Assembly: GCF_006385675.1 (NCBI RefSeq)
Contig: NZ_VFRR01000017.1
Location: 1-64,000 of the forward strand
Length of the DNA: 64,000 bases
Direction of reading: 5' to 3'
From: Maribrevibacterium harenarium
GTDB taxonomy: Bacteria; Pseudomonadota; Gammaproteobacteria; Pseudomonadales; Marinomonadaceae
In this document: positions 53,260 to 62,557 of the stretch, piece by piece
Numbering within the stretch: position 1 is the stretch's first letter
Layout: the number at the start of each line of letters is the position of its first letter
Made by a program: the position numbers and the translations under genes
The notes under the pieces: model-generated
The model's database searches: none
What the model was told of the DNA's origin: nothing
Seen by the model: only the letters and a program-made list of their open reading frames with translations

Positions 53260-54567
53260 ATGTCTATTCGTCCGCAAACGTACCAAGAGCGTCGTCGCCG
53301 TTTGATGGCATCCTTACCAGAAAATACGGTGGCGGTATTCCGTACTGGTAGTCTGTGTACCCGTAACAATGACTGTGACTACGAATTTCGCCCCGACTCG
53401 AGCTTTTTTTACCTTTGTGGCTTTGGCGAGCCGGATGCGCTGCTGTTTATTCAGGCGGATGGTCATGCCACGTTGGGCGTTCTGCCCAAAGACCCTGAGC
53501 GAGAGCTTTGGGATGGTTTTCGTCATGGGGTTGAGGGTGCGAAAGCCACATTTGGCGTGGATGAAGCCTTTGAGTTGACTGAGGTGGATGAACGCGCGCT
53601 CACATTGCTTGATGGCGTCGAAAATGTGGCTTTGTTAATGCACGACAAGGGATTGCGTGAGCAGCTTTGGCAATGGCGCGATCAGCTTTACCGTCAAAAA
53701 CGCCAAGGTAAGCTACCGCCAGATAACTTTTTGGATGCCACCGATACGTTGCACGAAATGCGCTTGATTAAGGATGAGGAAGAGATCGCCATTATGGAAG
53801 CAGCGGCACAAATCAGCGTAAAAGCCCATGAGCAAGCCATGCGTAGTGTGCGCCCAGGGCAAAAAGAGTATCAGTTAGAGGCGGAACTTAACTATGTGTT
53901 TATGCAGCAGGGGGCGCGCCATCTAGCCTATAACAATATTGTGGCGACCGGTGCCAATGCTTGCGTACTGCACTATATCAGTAATGATGCCACTATCGCC
54001 GATGGTGATTTGATTCTGATCGATGCAGGCTGTGAGTTAGGCTGCTATGCCTCTGATATCACGCGAACCTTTCCAGCCAATGGCAAATTTAGTGAGCCAC
54101 AGGCCGCGCTTTATCAATTAGTGTTGGATGCCCAATACGCCAGTATTGAAAAAATGCGTGTTGGCGAACCCTACGAAGCGTTCCACAACGCGGCTATCGA
54201 AACCTTGACGGCGGGCCTAGTGCGTTTGGGTTTGTTACAAGGAGATGTGGCAGAGCTGATTGAGAACAAGGCTTATCGAGAATTCTACATGCACAATACC
54301 GGCCATTGGTTAGGGTTAGATGTTCATGATTGCGGTCGCTACAAAGAAAATTCCCAATCCCGCACCTTGCAGCCGGGGATGGTTTTGACGGTGGAGCCTG
54401 GGCTCTATGTGGCGGCAGATAATGAACGTGTTGATCCAAAATGGCGCGGTATCGGTATTCGTATCGAAGACGACATCTTGATCCGGGAAGACGGGCCTTA
54501 TGTGCTCACTCACGGCTTAGCCAAAGAAATTGACGATATCGAAGCGCTAATGTCACAACACAATTAA
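53260..54567 (+). CDS. pepP: Xaa-Pro aminopeptidase P
   Basis: Metallopeptidase of 435 residues that removes the N-terminal residue before proline. The five metal ligands are seen in IDAGCELGCYASDITRTFP, HNTGHWLGLDVHD, TVEPGLY and RIEDDILI. The creatinase-like N-terminal domain is residues 1-175. ATG at 53260 has GATGGAGTTGATC upstream. The next gene starts 14 bases later. Confidence 0.97.
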   Translation: MSIRPQTYQERRRRLMASLPENTVAVFRTGSLCTRNNDCDYEFRPDSSFFYLCGFGEPDALLFIQADGHATLGVLPKDPERELWDGFRHGVEGAKATFGVDEAFELTEVDERALTLLDGVENVALLMHDKGLREQLWQWRDQLYRQKRQGKLPPDNFLDATDTLHEMRLIKDEEEIAIMEAAAQISVKAHEQAMRSVRPGQKEYQLEAELNYVFMQQGARHLAYNNIVATGANACVLHYISNDATIADGDLILIDAGCELGCYASDITRTFPANGKFSEPQAALYQLVLDAQYASIEKMRVGEPYEAFHNAAIETLTAGLVRLGLLQGDVAELIENKAYREFYMHNTGHWLGLDVHDCGRYKENSQSRTLQPGMVLTVEPGLYVAADNERVDPKWRGIGIRIEDDILIREDGPYVLTHGLAKEIDDIEALMSQHN

Positions 54568-54581
54568 TTGAGGGTAGGTAA

Positions 54582-55778
54582 ATGGCACGAGATTACGATG
54601 CGATCATTGTTGGCGCAGGCATGGTAGGGGCGTTATCTGCGGTTCTACTGGCACGTCAGGGTATGTCAGTGGCATTAATTGATCGTCATGATGGACGTTA
54701 TGCGTTATCGGTGCCGCCTGCCTATGATGCTCGTGTCAGTGCCATTTCCCGTCATTCTCAGCAGCTACTCAGCGAGGCCGGAGCTTGGCAGCGCATTGAT
54801 AGTACACGGTTGGCCGCTTATCAGAAGATGCGTGTTTGGGATGGCTTGGGTCAAGGTGAAGTCGATTTTGATTGTGCGCAAACGGCGCTGCCAGACCTCG
54901 GTCACCTAGTTGAGAATAACGTGCTCTGCCAGGGCCTCATGGATGCGGTTCAGGACACCCGTGGTGTCGATTTGTTTCTTAGCGATATGGTGACGGAGCA
55001 ACAGCGAGTCAATGGTAGAGTAGAAGTTACCCTAGCGTCCGATCGCCAACTAAGCGGGCAGGTGCTGATCGCAGCCGATGGGGCCCGCTCGCAAATGCGT
55101 GATCAATTTGGTTTTAATATGGTGGAATGGGATTATGGCCACCATGCTATCGTCACCACAGTGCAAGTCGATCGTTCCCATCAGGATACCGCATGGCAGG
55201 CGTTTGGTGACGAAGGTATTTTGGCGTTTTTACCACTGCCCTCGGTTAATGATGAGCATTTCATTTCAATTGTATGGTCAGTGCCTCCAATGGAAGCTGA
55301 AGCCTTAATGGCGTTATCCGATGAGGCATTTTGTCAGCGTTTAACCTACGCCATCAGCGAACGCTTCAACGCCATGTGTTTGACTGTGCCGCGGCAAGCC
55401 ATCCCGTTGCGTCAGCGACATGCCAAGCAATATATCCAAGAAAATGTCGTTTTGATCGGCGATGCGGCTCATACCATCCATCCGCTTGCGGGTCAGGGGG
55501 CGAACCTAGGTTTTGGTGATGTTGGGGACTTGGTGGCCATTCTGACAAAGGCCTTTAAACGAGGAGAAGACTTAGGTTCTATGATGGTACTGCGTCGTTA
55601 TCAAAGAGCGCGCATTATTGAAAATGTGTTGATGTCAGCATCCATGGAAACCTTCAAACGAGTCTTTACTACCACCCAGCCAGCCATTGTGCAATTGCGC
55701 AATACTGCGATGAAGCTGGCACAGTCGTCGGCATTTATTCGTAATAAACTGGTTGCCCATGCCAGCGGTATAAAATAA
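54582..55778 (+). CDS. ubiI: Ubiquinone biosynthesis flavin monooxygenase, UbiI (VisC)-like
   Basis: FAD-dependent hydroxylase of 398 residues. The FAD motif IIVGAGMVGALSAVLLARQG is at 8-27, LGHLVENNVL and FLPLPSVNDEHFISIVWS follow, and IGDAAHTIHPLAGQGANLGF closes the flavin site. The order of motifs matches UbiI, which adds the C5 hydroxyl in ubiquinone synthesis; UbiH is similar and is missing from this cluster, so a broader specificity is possible. Follows pepP by 14 bases. Confidence 0.85.
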   Translation: MARDYDAIIVGAGMVGALSAVLLARQGMSVALIDRHDGRYALSVPPAYDARVSAISRHSQQLLSEAGAWQRIDSTRLAAYQKMRVWDGLGQGEVDFDCAQTALPDLGHLVENNVLCQGLMDAVQDTRGVDLFLSDMVTEQQRVNGRVEVTLASDRQLSGQVLIAADGARSQMRDQFGFNMVEWDYGHHAIVTTVQVDRSHQDTAWQAFGDEGILAFLPLPSVNDEHFISIVWSVPPMEAEALMALSDEAFCQRLTYAISERFNAMCLTVPRQAIPLRQRHAKQYIQENVVLIGDAAHTIHPLAGQGANLGFGDVGDLVAILTKAFKRGEDLGSMMVLRRYQRARIIENVLMSASMETFKRVFTTTQPAIVQLRNTAMKLAQSSAFIRNKLVAHASGIK

Positions 55779-55899
55779 CCGTCAGAACTTTTACGGCATT
55801 TCTTAGGAACAACAAACGGCTGGATGTGGATGTTGTTTGATTAGTGTGAACAAGAATGTGAAATAGTCTCAAATAGGAAGCTATTTGATTTGCAAAGAA

Positions 55900-55914
55900 G
55901 AATGCTTTTCATTT
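55900..55914 (+). promoter_or_regulatory. Probable Fur box upstream of the iron transporter
   Basis: GAATGCTTTTCATTT differs by only two bases from the pseudomonad-type Fur site GAATGATTCTCATTT. It lies about 57 bases before the start of the substrate-binding protein gene, in a very AT-rich stretch fit for a promoter. Confidence 0.68.
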
Positions 55915-55970
55915 ATTATTTTTCACAGTATCAATAAGTTCACACTGTTAGTGTCTCCATGGGGTTGTTC

Positions 55971-57029
55971 ATGACTAATTATAAAATCAACAGTATCCAG
56001 TCTGTCGCTAAAAGTTTACTAGGCTTGTCCGTGGTGGCAGGAAGTATGGTATCGCTTTCTGCCCAAGCAGCTGGCGAAGTAAATATTTACTCCGCACGTC
56101 AAGAAGCGCTGATTCAGCCAGCATTAGACGCGTTTGGTAAAGCAAATGATGTGACGGTTAACCTTATTACGGGGAGTGCGGATGCCCTGTTGCGTCGTCT
56201 ACAAGTCGAAGGTGATGCCAGCCCAGCGGATCTGTTTATTACTGTCGATGCAGGCAATTTATTCCGTGCCAAAGATGCAGGTGTGTTGCAGCCTTTTTCG
56301 ACACCTCTGTTAGATGAAGTGATTCCAGCCAATCTAAAAGATCGTGATGGTTACTGGTACGGTTTGTCGCAACGTGCGCGGGTGATTTTCTATAATCCAG
56401 ACAAGGTTTCCCCGACAGAGTTATCTACCTACGAAGATTTGGTGGACGAAAAATGGCGCGGTCGTATTTGTATCCGCTCCTCTTCAAACATTTACAACCA
56501 GTCATTGGTTGCTTCTATGATCGAGGCGAATGGCGAAGCGGCAACTTTAGATTGGATAAAAGGTATCGTTGCTAACTTTGCCCGTAATCCTGCGGGTGGT
56601 GATACCGATCAGTTAAAAGCAGTAGCCGCTGGTGTATGTGACATAGCTATAGCGAACACTTATTACTACGGTCGTTTAGGTCAAAGTGATGACCCTGAAT
56701 TGCGTGCTGTTTACGAGAAAGTGGCGTTGTTTTGGCCGAACCAAGGTGAAAATGACCGTGGTGCTCACGTAAACGTCAGTGGTATCGGTTTGACGGCATC
56801 CGCTAGTAATGTGGATAATGCTAAGAAATTGGTTGAGTTTCTAACTAACCCTGAAAGCCAAGCTTGGTACGCGGATGTCAATAACGAGTACCCAGTAGTT
56901 GAGGGTATTGCAGCCCCTGCAAGCCTACAGCCATTTGGCGAGTTCCAGGCGGACTCCATGTCATTGAGTGTGTTGGGTGACAACAACCGTTTAGCTGTTG
57001 AATTGATGGATCGTGGTGGTTGGAAATAA
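55971..57029 (+). CDS. Ferric iron ABC transporter, periplasmic binding protein (FbpA/FutA type)
   Basis: Periplasmic protein of 352 residues. A signal peptide ends SLSAQAAGEV near residue 34. EVNIYSARQEALIQPALDAF begins the mature fold, and NTYYYGRLGQSD carries the Tyr pair that binds Fe(III) in FutA-type proteins. ATG at 55971 is preferred; the frame starts at 55959. Permease and ATPase genes follow, so the operon imports Fe(III). The upstream Fur box fits that role. Confidence 0.92.
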   Translation: MTNYKINSIQSVAKSLLGLSVVAGSMVSLSAQAAGEVNIYSARQEALIQPALDAFGKANDVTVNLITGSADALLRRLQVEGDASPADLFITVDAGNLFRAKDAGVLQPFSTPLLDEVIPANLKDRDGYWYGLSQRARVIFYNPDKVSPTELSTYEDLVDEKWRGRICIRSSSNIYNQSLVASMIEANGEAATLDWIKGIVANFARNPAGGDTDQLKAVAAGVCDIAIANTYYYGRLGQSDDPELRAVYEKVALFWPNQGENDRGAHVNVSGIGLTASASNVDNAKKLVEFLTNPESQAWYADVNNEYPVVEGIAAPASLQPFGEFQADSMSLSVLGDNNRLAVELMDRGGWK

Positions 57030-58705
57030 ATAAATCGTTATCGAGTGACGGGGGAGCGATAAACCGGCGTCCCCGCTTACAACAAAGCTCTCTACTTAAA
57101 ACCAGCGCGATGTTTGTCGCGCTGGTTTTGTTGTTGCCGGTCGTTGTAATTGTTGCCAATATTTTCATTGGCGGGGCTGGTGTTTGGCAGCATCTTTATG
57201 AAACGGTTCTAGCTGACTATATCACCAACTCCTTACTACTTATGATAGGCGTCACTGCGGGTGTATTAGCGATGGGGGTGCCCGCCGCTTGGTTAACCAG
57301 CCATTGTCAGTTTCCCGGTAAGCGCCTATTTAGTTGGGCGCTGTTGTTGCCCCTAGCTATGCCCGCCTACATCATTGCCTACACCTATACCGGATTATTA
57401 GACTTTGCTGGTCCAGTTCAGACAGCCATTCGTGACCTGACTGGGTGGGGCTACGGAGATTATTGGTTTTTCGAAGTTCGATCGCTGGGCGGCGCTTTCG
57501 TAATGTTGGCCTTGGTGCTGTATCCCTATGTCTATCTCATGGCTCGCGCAGCCTTTCTAGGGCAATCGGCGAATACCTTGGAAGTGGCGCGTACGTTAGG
57601 TTACTCCCCCCTAGAGACCTTTTGGAAGCTCGCGTTACCTGTTGCTCGTCCGGCGATAGTCGCCGGTGCTACCCTAGCGATGATGGAAACGTTAGCTGAC
57701 TACGGAACGGTCCAGTATTTTGGGGTATCGACTTTTACCACTGGGATTATGCGAACCTTCTATGGTTTTGGTGATCTCACCGCTGCTTCTCAGTTGGCAG
57801 GCGTGTTGCTGCTGTTTGTAGCAGTTCTTATTTTCACTGAACGTTACTCTCGTAGAAAAATTGCCTATCATGCCTCTGGCCTGCGTAAAGCGGCGCAACG
57901 TCAAATTCAATTGGGTGGAGTTTGGGCTGGAGCCGCTTTTATCGCCTGTTTGATCCCGGTGTTATTTGGCTTTTTGATCCCTGCAACGGTGCTCGCTTAT
58001 TGGGCGTTATTTGAAGCTCAGGTGATTGGTTGGGACTTCGTAGGATTAGCGTGGAATTCGTTCTATCTTGCAGGGCTGGCAGCCATTATTGCGGTTGGCT
58101 TGGCGTTAGTCCTCTCTTATGCGCGACGTACCTTTGCCCAAGATAAAGGCGTTGCTATGGCCACTGCCTCCTCTGGGCTGGGATATGCTTTACCAGGAAC
58201 CATTATTGCGATCGGTGTGATTGTACCGCTCGCTTGGATGGACCATCAGATTATCGCGTGGTTAAAGTCTTGGTTTGGTATTAAATCGGGCCTAATTCTC
58301 TCCGGTACTATCACCGCATTATTGTTTGCCTATACCGTGCGTTTTATGGCGGTCTCATTGGGCTCGGTGCAAAGTGGCTTAGGCAAAATAAAACCTAGCA
58401 TGGATATGGCGGGGCGCTCATTGGGTTGTTCTTCGGTGCAGGTGCTGCGTCGCATTCATATCCCCCTGCTCAAAGGATCAGTATTAACTGCGTTGCTGAT
58501 TGTATTTGTTGATGTATTGAAAGAACTCCCGGCCACACTGATTTTACGTCCCTTTAACTTTAATACCTTAGCTGTAAAAGCGTTCGAATTGGCATCCGAT
58601 GAACGTTTGGTCGATGCTGCTCCCGCGTCGCTGATGATAGTGTTGGTCGGATTATTGCCGGTGATTTTATTGAGCCGCTCTATTTCTGCTACCGCGAAAT
58701 TGTAA
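57020..58705 (+). CDS. Ferric iron ABC transporter permease (FbpB type, two-domain)
   Basis: Fused two-domain inner-membrane permease of 561 residues with about twelve helices. EAA loops are seen in EVARTLGYSPLETFWKLALP and DMAGRSLGCSSVQVLRRIHI, one per half. The TTG at 57020 overlaps the end of the binding protein gene by 10 bases; ATG at 57110 is an alternative that would drop 30 residues of cytoplasmic tail. It channels Fe(III) from the binding protein with energy from the ATPase at 58719. Confidence 0.9.
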   Translation: MEINKSLSSDGGAINRRPRLQQSSLLKTSAMFVALVLLLPVVVIVANIFIGGAGVWQHLYETVLADYITNSLLLMIGVTAGVLAMGVPAAWLTSHCQFPGKRLFSWALLLPLAMPAYIIAYTYTGLLDFAGPVQTAIRDLTGWGYGDYWFFEVRSLGGAFVMLALVLYPYVYLMARAAFLGQSANTLEVARTLGYSPLETFWKLALPVARPAIVAGATLAMMETLADYGTVQYFGVSTFTTGIMRTFYGFGDLTAASQLAGVLLLFVAVLIFTERYSRRKIAYHASGLRKAAQRQIQLGGVWAGAAFIACLIPVLFGFLIPATVLAYWALFEAQVIGWDFVGLAWNSFYLAGLAAIIAVGLALVLSYARRTFAQDKGVAMATASSGLGYALPGTIIAIGVIVPLAWMDHQIIAWLKSWFGIKSGLILSGTITALLFAYTVRFMAVSLGSVQSGLGKIKPSMDMAGRSLGCSSVQVLRRIHIPLLKGSVLTALLIVFVDVLKELPATLILRPFNFNTLAVKAFELASDERLVDAAPASLMIVLVGLLPVILLSRSISATAKL

Positions 58706-58718
58706 ACGGAACATAACT

Positions 58719-59786
58719 ATGACAGAACAATCTCCCGTGGTTCAAAACTCGCTAGAACTCAACGATGTCGCACTCGGTTATCAAGGCATGTCCGTTATCG
58801 AAGGAGTGAACTTCACTTTACAGGAAGGGAAAATCGGCTGCCTATTGGGCCCCAGTGGTTGTGGCAAATCTACTCTATTGCGCGCCATCGCAGGGTTTGA
58901 GCCTCTGATGCAGGGAAGTATTAAGCTTTCAGGAGTGCAGATTGCCGACACTACGGTTCAGTTGGCTCCAGAGAAGCGTCAGATCGGTATGGTGTTTCAG
59001 GATATAGCCCTGTTTCCTCATTTGAGTATCGGTGACAATATCGGTTTTGGTCTGCGCCATTGGTCTAAAGCAGCGCGTCGTGAGCGTATTGCCCACTTAT
59101 TGAAAGTGGTTGGGCTTGAAGGGTATGAAGGGCGTTATCCTCAGTCTTTGTCAGGTGGTCAGCAGCAGCGTATAGCCCTAGCTCGCGCTATTGCCCCTAA
59201 GCCAAAGTTATTGCTAATGGATGAGCCGTTCTCTGGGTTGGACGCCAAATTACGCGAAACTTTGGTTCCTGAAATTCGTCAGATTTTGCTGCAGGAACAA
59301 GTGAGTGCGTTGTTAGTCAGTCACGATCAAGCGGAAGCCTTTGCCATGGCAGATATCGTCGCGGTGCTGGCGTCTGGTGAGGTGCAGCAGATTGGTACAC
59401 CCTATGCAATTTACCATGAGCCGGCGACGCGTTTTGTAGCAAGCTTTATCGGGCAAGGGGATTTCCTACCAGCCCAGGTGTGTAGCTCTCACTGTGTACA
59501 TTCTGCCCTAGGAGAAATTAAAGGGATCGATGAGCATGGCTTTGCACCAGACACGAAAGTGGATCTGCTAGTTCGGCCAGAGGACATTCGCTACGACGAA
59601 CATAGCTCGTTCAAGGGCAAGGTGGTGAGCAAATGGTTTCGAGGGGCTCACTTCCTTTATCGCGTTGAATTAGCGGATGGCAAAGTGGTGTATTGCTATA
59701 CTTCATCCCATCAAGACCTAGCGATTGGACAAGAGATGGGGATTCGCGTAGAGCTGGATCACTTAGTGCTATTTCCCCGAGTCTGA
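58719..59786 (+). CDS. Ferric iron ABC transporter ATP-binding protein (FbpC type)
   Basis: ATPase of 355 residues. Walker A GPSGCGKST, Q-loop VFQDIALFPHL, signature LSGGQQQRIALARAI and Walker B LLLMDEPFSGLD are intact, with H-loop SHDQAEA. The C-terminal 110 residues form TOBE-like domains. ATG is 13 bases after the permease. It converges on the HDOD gene. Confidence 0.94.
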   Translation: MTEQSPVVQNSLELNDVALGYQGMSVIEGVNFTLQEGKIGCLLGPSGCGKSTLLRAIAGFEPLMQGSIKLSGVQIADTTVQLAPEKRQIGMVFQDIALFPHLSIGDNIGFGLRHWSKAARRERIAHLLKVVGLEGYEGRYPQSLSGGQQQRIALARAIAPKPKLLLMDEPFSGLDAKLRETLVPEIRQILLQEQVSALLVSHDQAEAFAMADIVAVLASGEVQQIGTPYAIYHEPATRFVASFIGQGDFLPAQVCSSHCVHSALGEIKGIDEHGFAPDTKVDLLVRPEDIRYDEHSSFKGKVVSKWFRGAHFLYRVELADGKVVYCYTSSHQDLAIGQEMGIRVELDHLVLFPRV

Positions 59787-59818
59787 GCAGTAGTAGCTGG
59801 TTTGTCAGGGTGTTGGTG

Positions 59819-60685
59819 CTAAAGCGCACCGATACCCTGTTCACGACAGCAATCAACAATCCCTTCAAAATCGTATTCGGTTAGCTCCAAGTGCTCCAAA
59901 GCGAAGTGACCGATTTTATCCCACTCGTGATCATGGTTGCATTTACCAATGTAACGGTGAGTCGCGCTGATATGCTCTGCCATCTTGAGAATAGACATGA
60001 AGGTCAGGTGCTTAACATCCCCCGCAATGCGCTCTTGAAAGAGTCGTTCCGCCCGATGATGGTGGGCAATAACATAACAACAGGTACGAGGTAGCGCCCA
60101 AGATTTGGCTAAATAATAGCCGACTACCGAGTGGTTAGTGCGAAATGCTTGGTTTTCGATATCTGTGAGAGAGAAATCGTCTGTGCTGTAACCTTGCTCA
60201 AGGATTTCCCGGTAGCCTTTAAAGCGCTTCATCATTAGCGGAATGCCGGCGTTATGGAACAGCCCTAATGCATAACACTCATCTTGATATTTGAACCCAA
60301 TTTGCTTGGCGATGCTGGAGCTGACTGCGGCCACATCCATGGCGTTATCCCAGAACTGATGCAGCTCTTCGATGGCGCTATCAGACAGTTCACTTTTAAC
60401 CGACAAACCATTGACGATATTCGCAATACTGTGGATGCCAAGCATCATTACTGCTTGTTGTATGGAAGTGATCTTGCGGGCTAGGCCATAGTAAGCTGAG
60501 TTTACAAATTTTAACACGGCGGCTGACAAGCCAACGTCTTGAGAAATGATCTGAGCAATACGGTTCATGTCCGGCTCGGGCATGGCTTGCTCCATGTGCA
60601 GATCCACCATCACCTGAGGTTGTGGCGGGATCGTGATTCCCTGTAATACCCGTTTTACCTGTTCTTCAGTCAGTTCTGTAGACAT
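59819..60685 (-). CDS. HDOD domain protein
   Basis: A 288-residue protein with an HDOD domain, the catalytically inactive cousin of HD phosphohydrolases. PPQPQVMVDLHMEQAMPEPD and ISQDVGLSAAVLKFVNSAYY with QAVMMLGIHSIANIV match the domain. HHRAE near 225 is kept, but the complete HD metal site is not. Such proteins serve in signalling, for example chemotaxis, motility or c-di-GMP responses. No partner domain is fused. It is divergent from rlmI. Confidence 0.9.
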   Translation of the reverse strand: MSTELTEEQVKRVLQGITIPPQPQVMVDLHMEQAMPEPDMNRIAQIISQDVGLSAAVLKFVNSAYYGLARKITSIQQAVMMLGIHSIANIVNGLSVKSELSDSAIEELHQFWDNAMDVAAVSSSIAKQIGFKYQDECYALGLFHNAGIPLMMKRFKGYREILEQGYSTDDFSLTDIENQAFRTNHSVVGYYLAKSWALPRTCCYVIAHHHRAERLFQERIAGDVKHLTFMSILKMAEHISATHRYIGKCNHDHEWDKIGHFALEHLELTEYDFEGIVDCCREQGIGAL

Positions 60686-60744
60686 ATTTACAACCTACGC
60701 TTGTGAAATCCGTAATTGACTTAGCATTAACCCTAGTGGAGCTC

Positions 60745-60750
60745 TATAAT
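60745..60750 (+). promoter_or_regulatory. -10 element of rlmI
   Basis: Consensus TATAAT 25 bases before the start codon at 60775; TTAGCA about 18 bases upstream may be a weak -35. Transcription would start near 60757. This argues against the longer frame beginning at 60703. Confidence 0.55.
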
Positions 60751-60774
60751 AACGCGAATAATTGTATCTGGGTG

Positions 60775-61977
60775 ATGAAATTGAGTGTAATTAGGTTAAA
60801 AGGTCAGTGTGATCGTCGCATCAAAGCTGGCCACCAATGGATTTATAGCAACGAAATTAATACCGACGCGACCCCGCTGAAACAGTTCCATGCTGGGGAT
60901 CAGGTTATTGTGGAAAGCGCCAATGGTAAACCATTAGGTGTGGCGACAATCAACCCAGCAACACTGATCTGTGCTCGTCTGATTAGCCGTTCAGTGGATG
61001 TGTTGTTAAACAAATCTACCTTGGTGCATCGACTCAAAATTGCCTTGTCCCTACGGGAAGGCTTTTATCCAGCACCTTACTATCGCCTAGTATTTGGTGA
61101 TGCGGATGGGTTGTCTGGTCTGGTTGTCGATCGCTTTGGTGATATCTTGGTGGTACAGATTTCTACCGCTGGTATGGAGCGAGTCAAGTCAGAAATCGTA
61201 GAAGCCCTACAAGAAGTCGTGCGTCCAGTTGCGATTCTAATGAAAAATGACGGTAAGATGCGTGATGTAGAGGGCTTAGACAGTTACGTAGAAGAAGCCT
61301 TTGGTCATGTGCCAGAAGTTGTTTATCTGCAAGAGAACGATGTATTGTTCCAAGCTCCAGTTTGGTATGGGCAAAAAACCGGTTGGTTTTACGATCACCG
61401 GGAAAACCGTAAAACCATGCAAACCTTCTGTTCAGGTAAGCGTGTTCTTGATGTGTTTTCTTATGTGGGTGGATGGGGCGTACAGGCCGCAGCGGCAGGT
61501 GCGACCGATGTGACCTTTATTGATGCTTCCCAAGCAGCCCTTGATCATGTTGATGCTAACCTAGCGTTGAACCAGTTCGAAGGCAATGCCAACTTGATGC
61601 ACGGCGATGCCTTCGAAGCGATGAGTTCATTGATCGAGGAAAAACAACGCTTCGATGTGGTGATTATGGACCCACCAGCTTTCATCGCCCGTCGTAAAGA
61701 TATCAAGGCGGGTGAAGGGGCTTACCATCGCGCTAATCAGTTGGCGATGCGTTTGGTTGCCAAAGGTGGTGTGCTGGTTTCCGGGTCGTGTTCCATGCAT
61801 CTAGAGACCAACCGTCTACACGATATTATTCGTAGTAATTCGCGCCAGTTAGAGCGTTTTTCCCAGTTAATTTATCGGGGTACCCAAGCCCCTGATCACC
61901 CGGTACATCCAGCGATTCCGGAAACAGAGTACCTAAAAGCCTTGTTTTATCGAGTGCATAATAATATGGGGTTATAA
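60775..61977 (+). CDS. rlmI: 23S rRNA (cytosine-C5)-methyltransferase RlmI-like
   Basis: Class I SAM methyltransferase of 400 residues. A PUA domain fills about 1-75 (RLKGQCDRRIKAGHQWIYSN), the SAM site shows DVFSYVGGWGVQAAAAGA and IDASQAALDHV, and the catalytic motif is MDPPAFI. SCSMHLE provides the Cys. RlmI makes m5C1962 in 23S rRNA. ATG at 60775 is chosen because it aligns with the family start and follows a consensus -10. Confidence 0.9.
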   Translation: MKLSVIRLKGQCDRRIKAGHQWIYSNEINTDATPLKQFHAGDQVIVESANGKPLGVATINPATLICARLISRSVDVLLNKSTLVHRLKIALSLREGFYPAPYYRLVFGDADGLSGLVVDRFGDILVVQISTAGMERVKSEIVEALQEVVRPVAILMKNDGKMRDVEGLDSYVEEAFGHVPEVVYLQENDVLFQAPVWYGQKTGWFYDHRENRKTMQTFCSGKRVLDVFSYVGGWGVQAAAAGATDVTFIDASQAALDHVDANLALNQFEGNANLMHGDAFEAMSSLIEEKQRFDVVIMDPPAFIARRKDIKAGEGAYHRANQLAMRLVAKGGVLVSGSCSMHLETNRLHDIIRSNSRQLERFSQLIYRGTQAPDHPVHPAIPETEYLKALFYRVHNNMGL

Positions 61978-61999
61978 TCGAGCAAATTGGAGCAACCAC

Positions 62000-62494
62000 A
62001 TGAAAGCGTTGTGTAGCTTAATTCTTGGTGGAGCAGTTGTACTGTCTAGTGGTTGCGCGACAGCGCCGCAACCAGTGGCAAATGCCAGTTACGTGGATCT
62101 GAAGGGAATCAGTGATCAGCATGGCAATTCGTTTGCTTTTGCCGAGCAAATGCAGACATTGATTTTTGTCCGTGATATGGATGCGAAAGATCTTGTAGAT
62201 GAGAGCTTAAGCAATGTGAATCGCCAATGTCTGAAGGTTGGTCAGGTCGTTTACTTGGCGGATATCAGCGGTATGCCAAGCCTAATCGCTAACTTTATTG
62301 CCATACCTAAAATGCGGGACTATGACTATCCTATCTGGTTGGATACCGAGGGTGACGTATCAGCCTCGTTGGCAGCAAGGGAGGATCAGGTGACGCTTTT
62401 CGCGGTTTCGCAGGGTGACTTTACGAACACTGAGTTTGTAGCTACAGAAACTCAGTTAACTGAGAAGTTGCAGGCACTTTGTGGTGTGAACTAA
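62000..62494 (+). CDS. Lipoprotein of unknown function
   Basis: A 164-residue protein with lipobox LSSGCATAP (Cys at 19). The mature part has a thioredoxin-like alternation with IFVRDMDAKDL and VYLADISGMPSLIANFIAIP, but no CxxC. I do not recognise a family. It follows rlmI by 22 bases with GAGCAAATTGGAG as ribosome site, so it may be co-transcribed. Confidence 0.75.
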   Translation: MKALCSLILGGAVVLSSGCATAPQPVANASYVDLKGISDQHGNSFAFAEQMQTLIFVRDMDAKDLVDESLSNVNRQCLKVGQVVYLADISGMPSLIANFIAIPKMRDYDYPIWLDTEGDVSASLAAREDQVTLFAVSQGDFTNTEFVATETQLTEKLQALCGVN

Positions 62495-62510
62495 TACCGT
62501 AAAATTGGAA

Positions 62511-62545
62511 GTAGCTCCATCGCCTACCAGAGGGGATGGGGCTAC
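62511..62545. terminator. Hairpin between convergent genes
   Basis: GTAGCTCCATC and GATGGGGCTAC pair over 11 positions (one G-T) around a 13-base loop, followed by TTATA rather than a full T-run. It probably ends the lipoprotein transcript. Confidence 0.6.
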
Positions 62546-62557
62546 TTATATAGCCTA

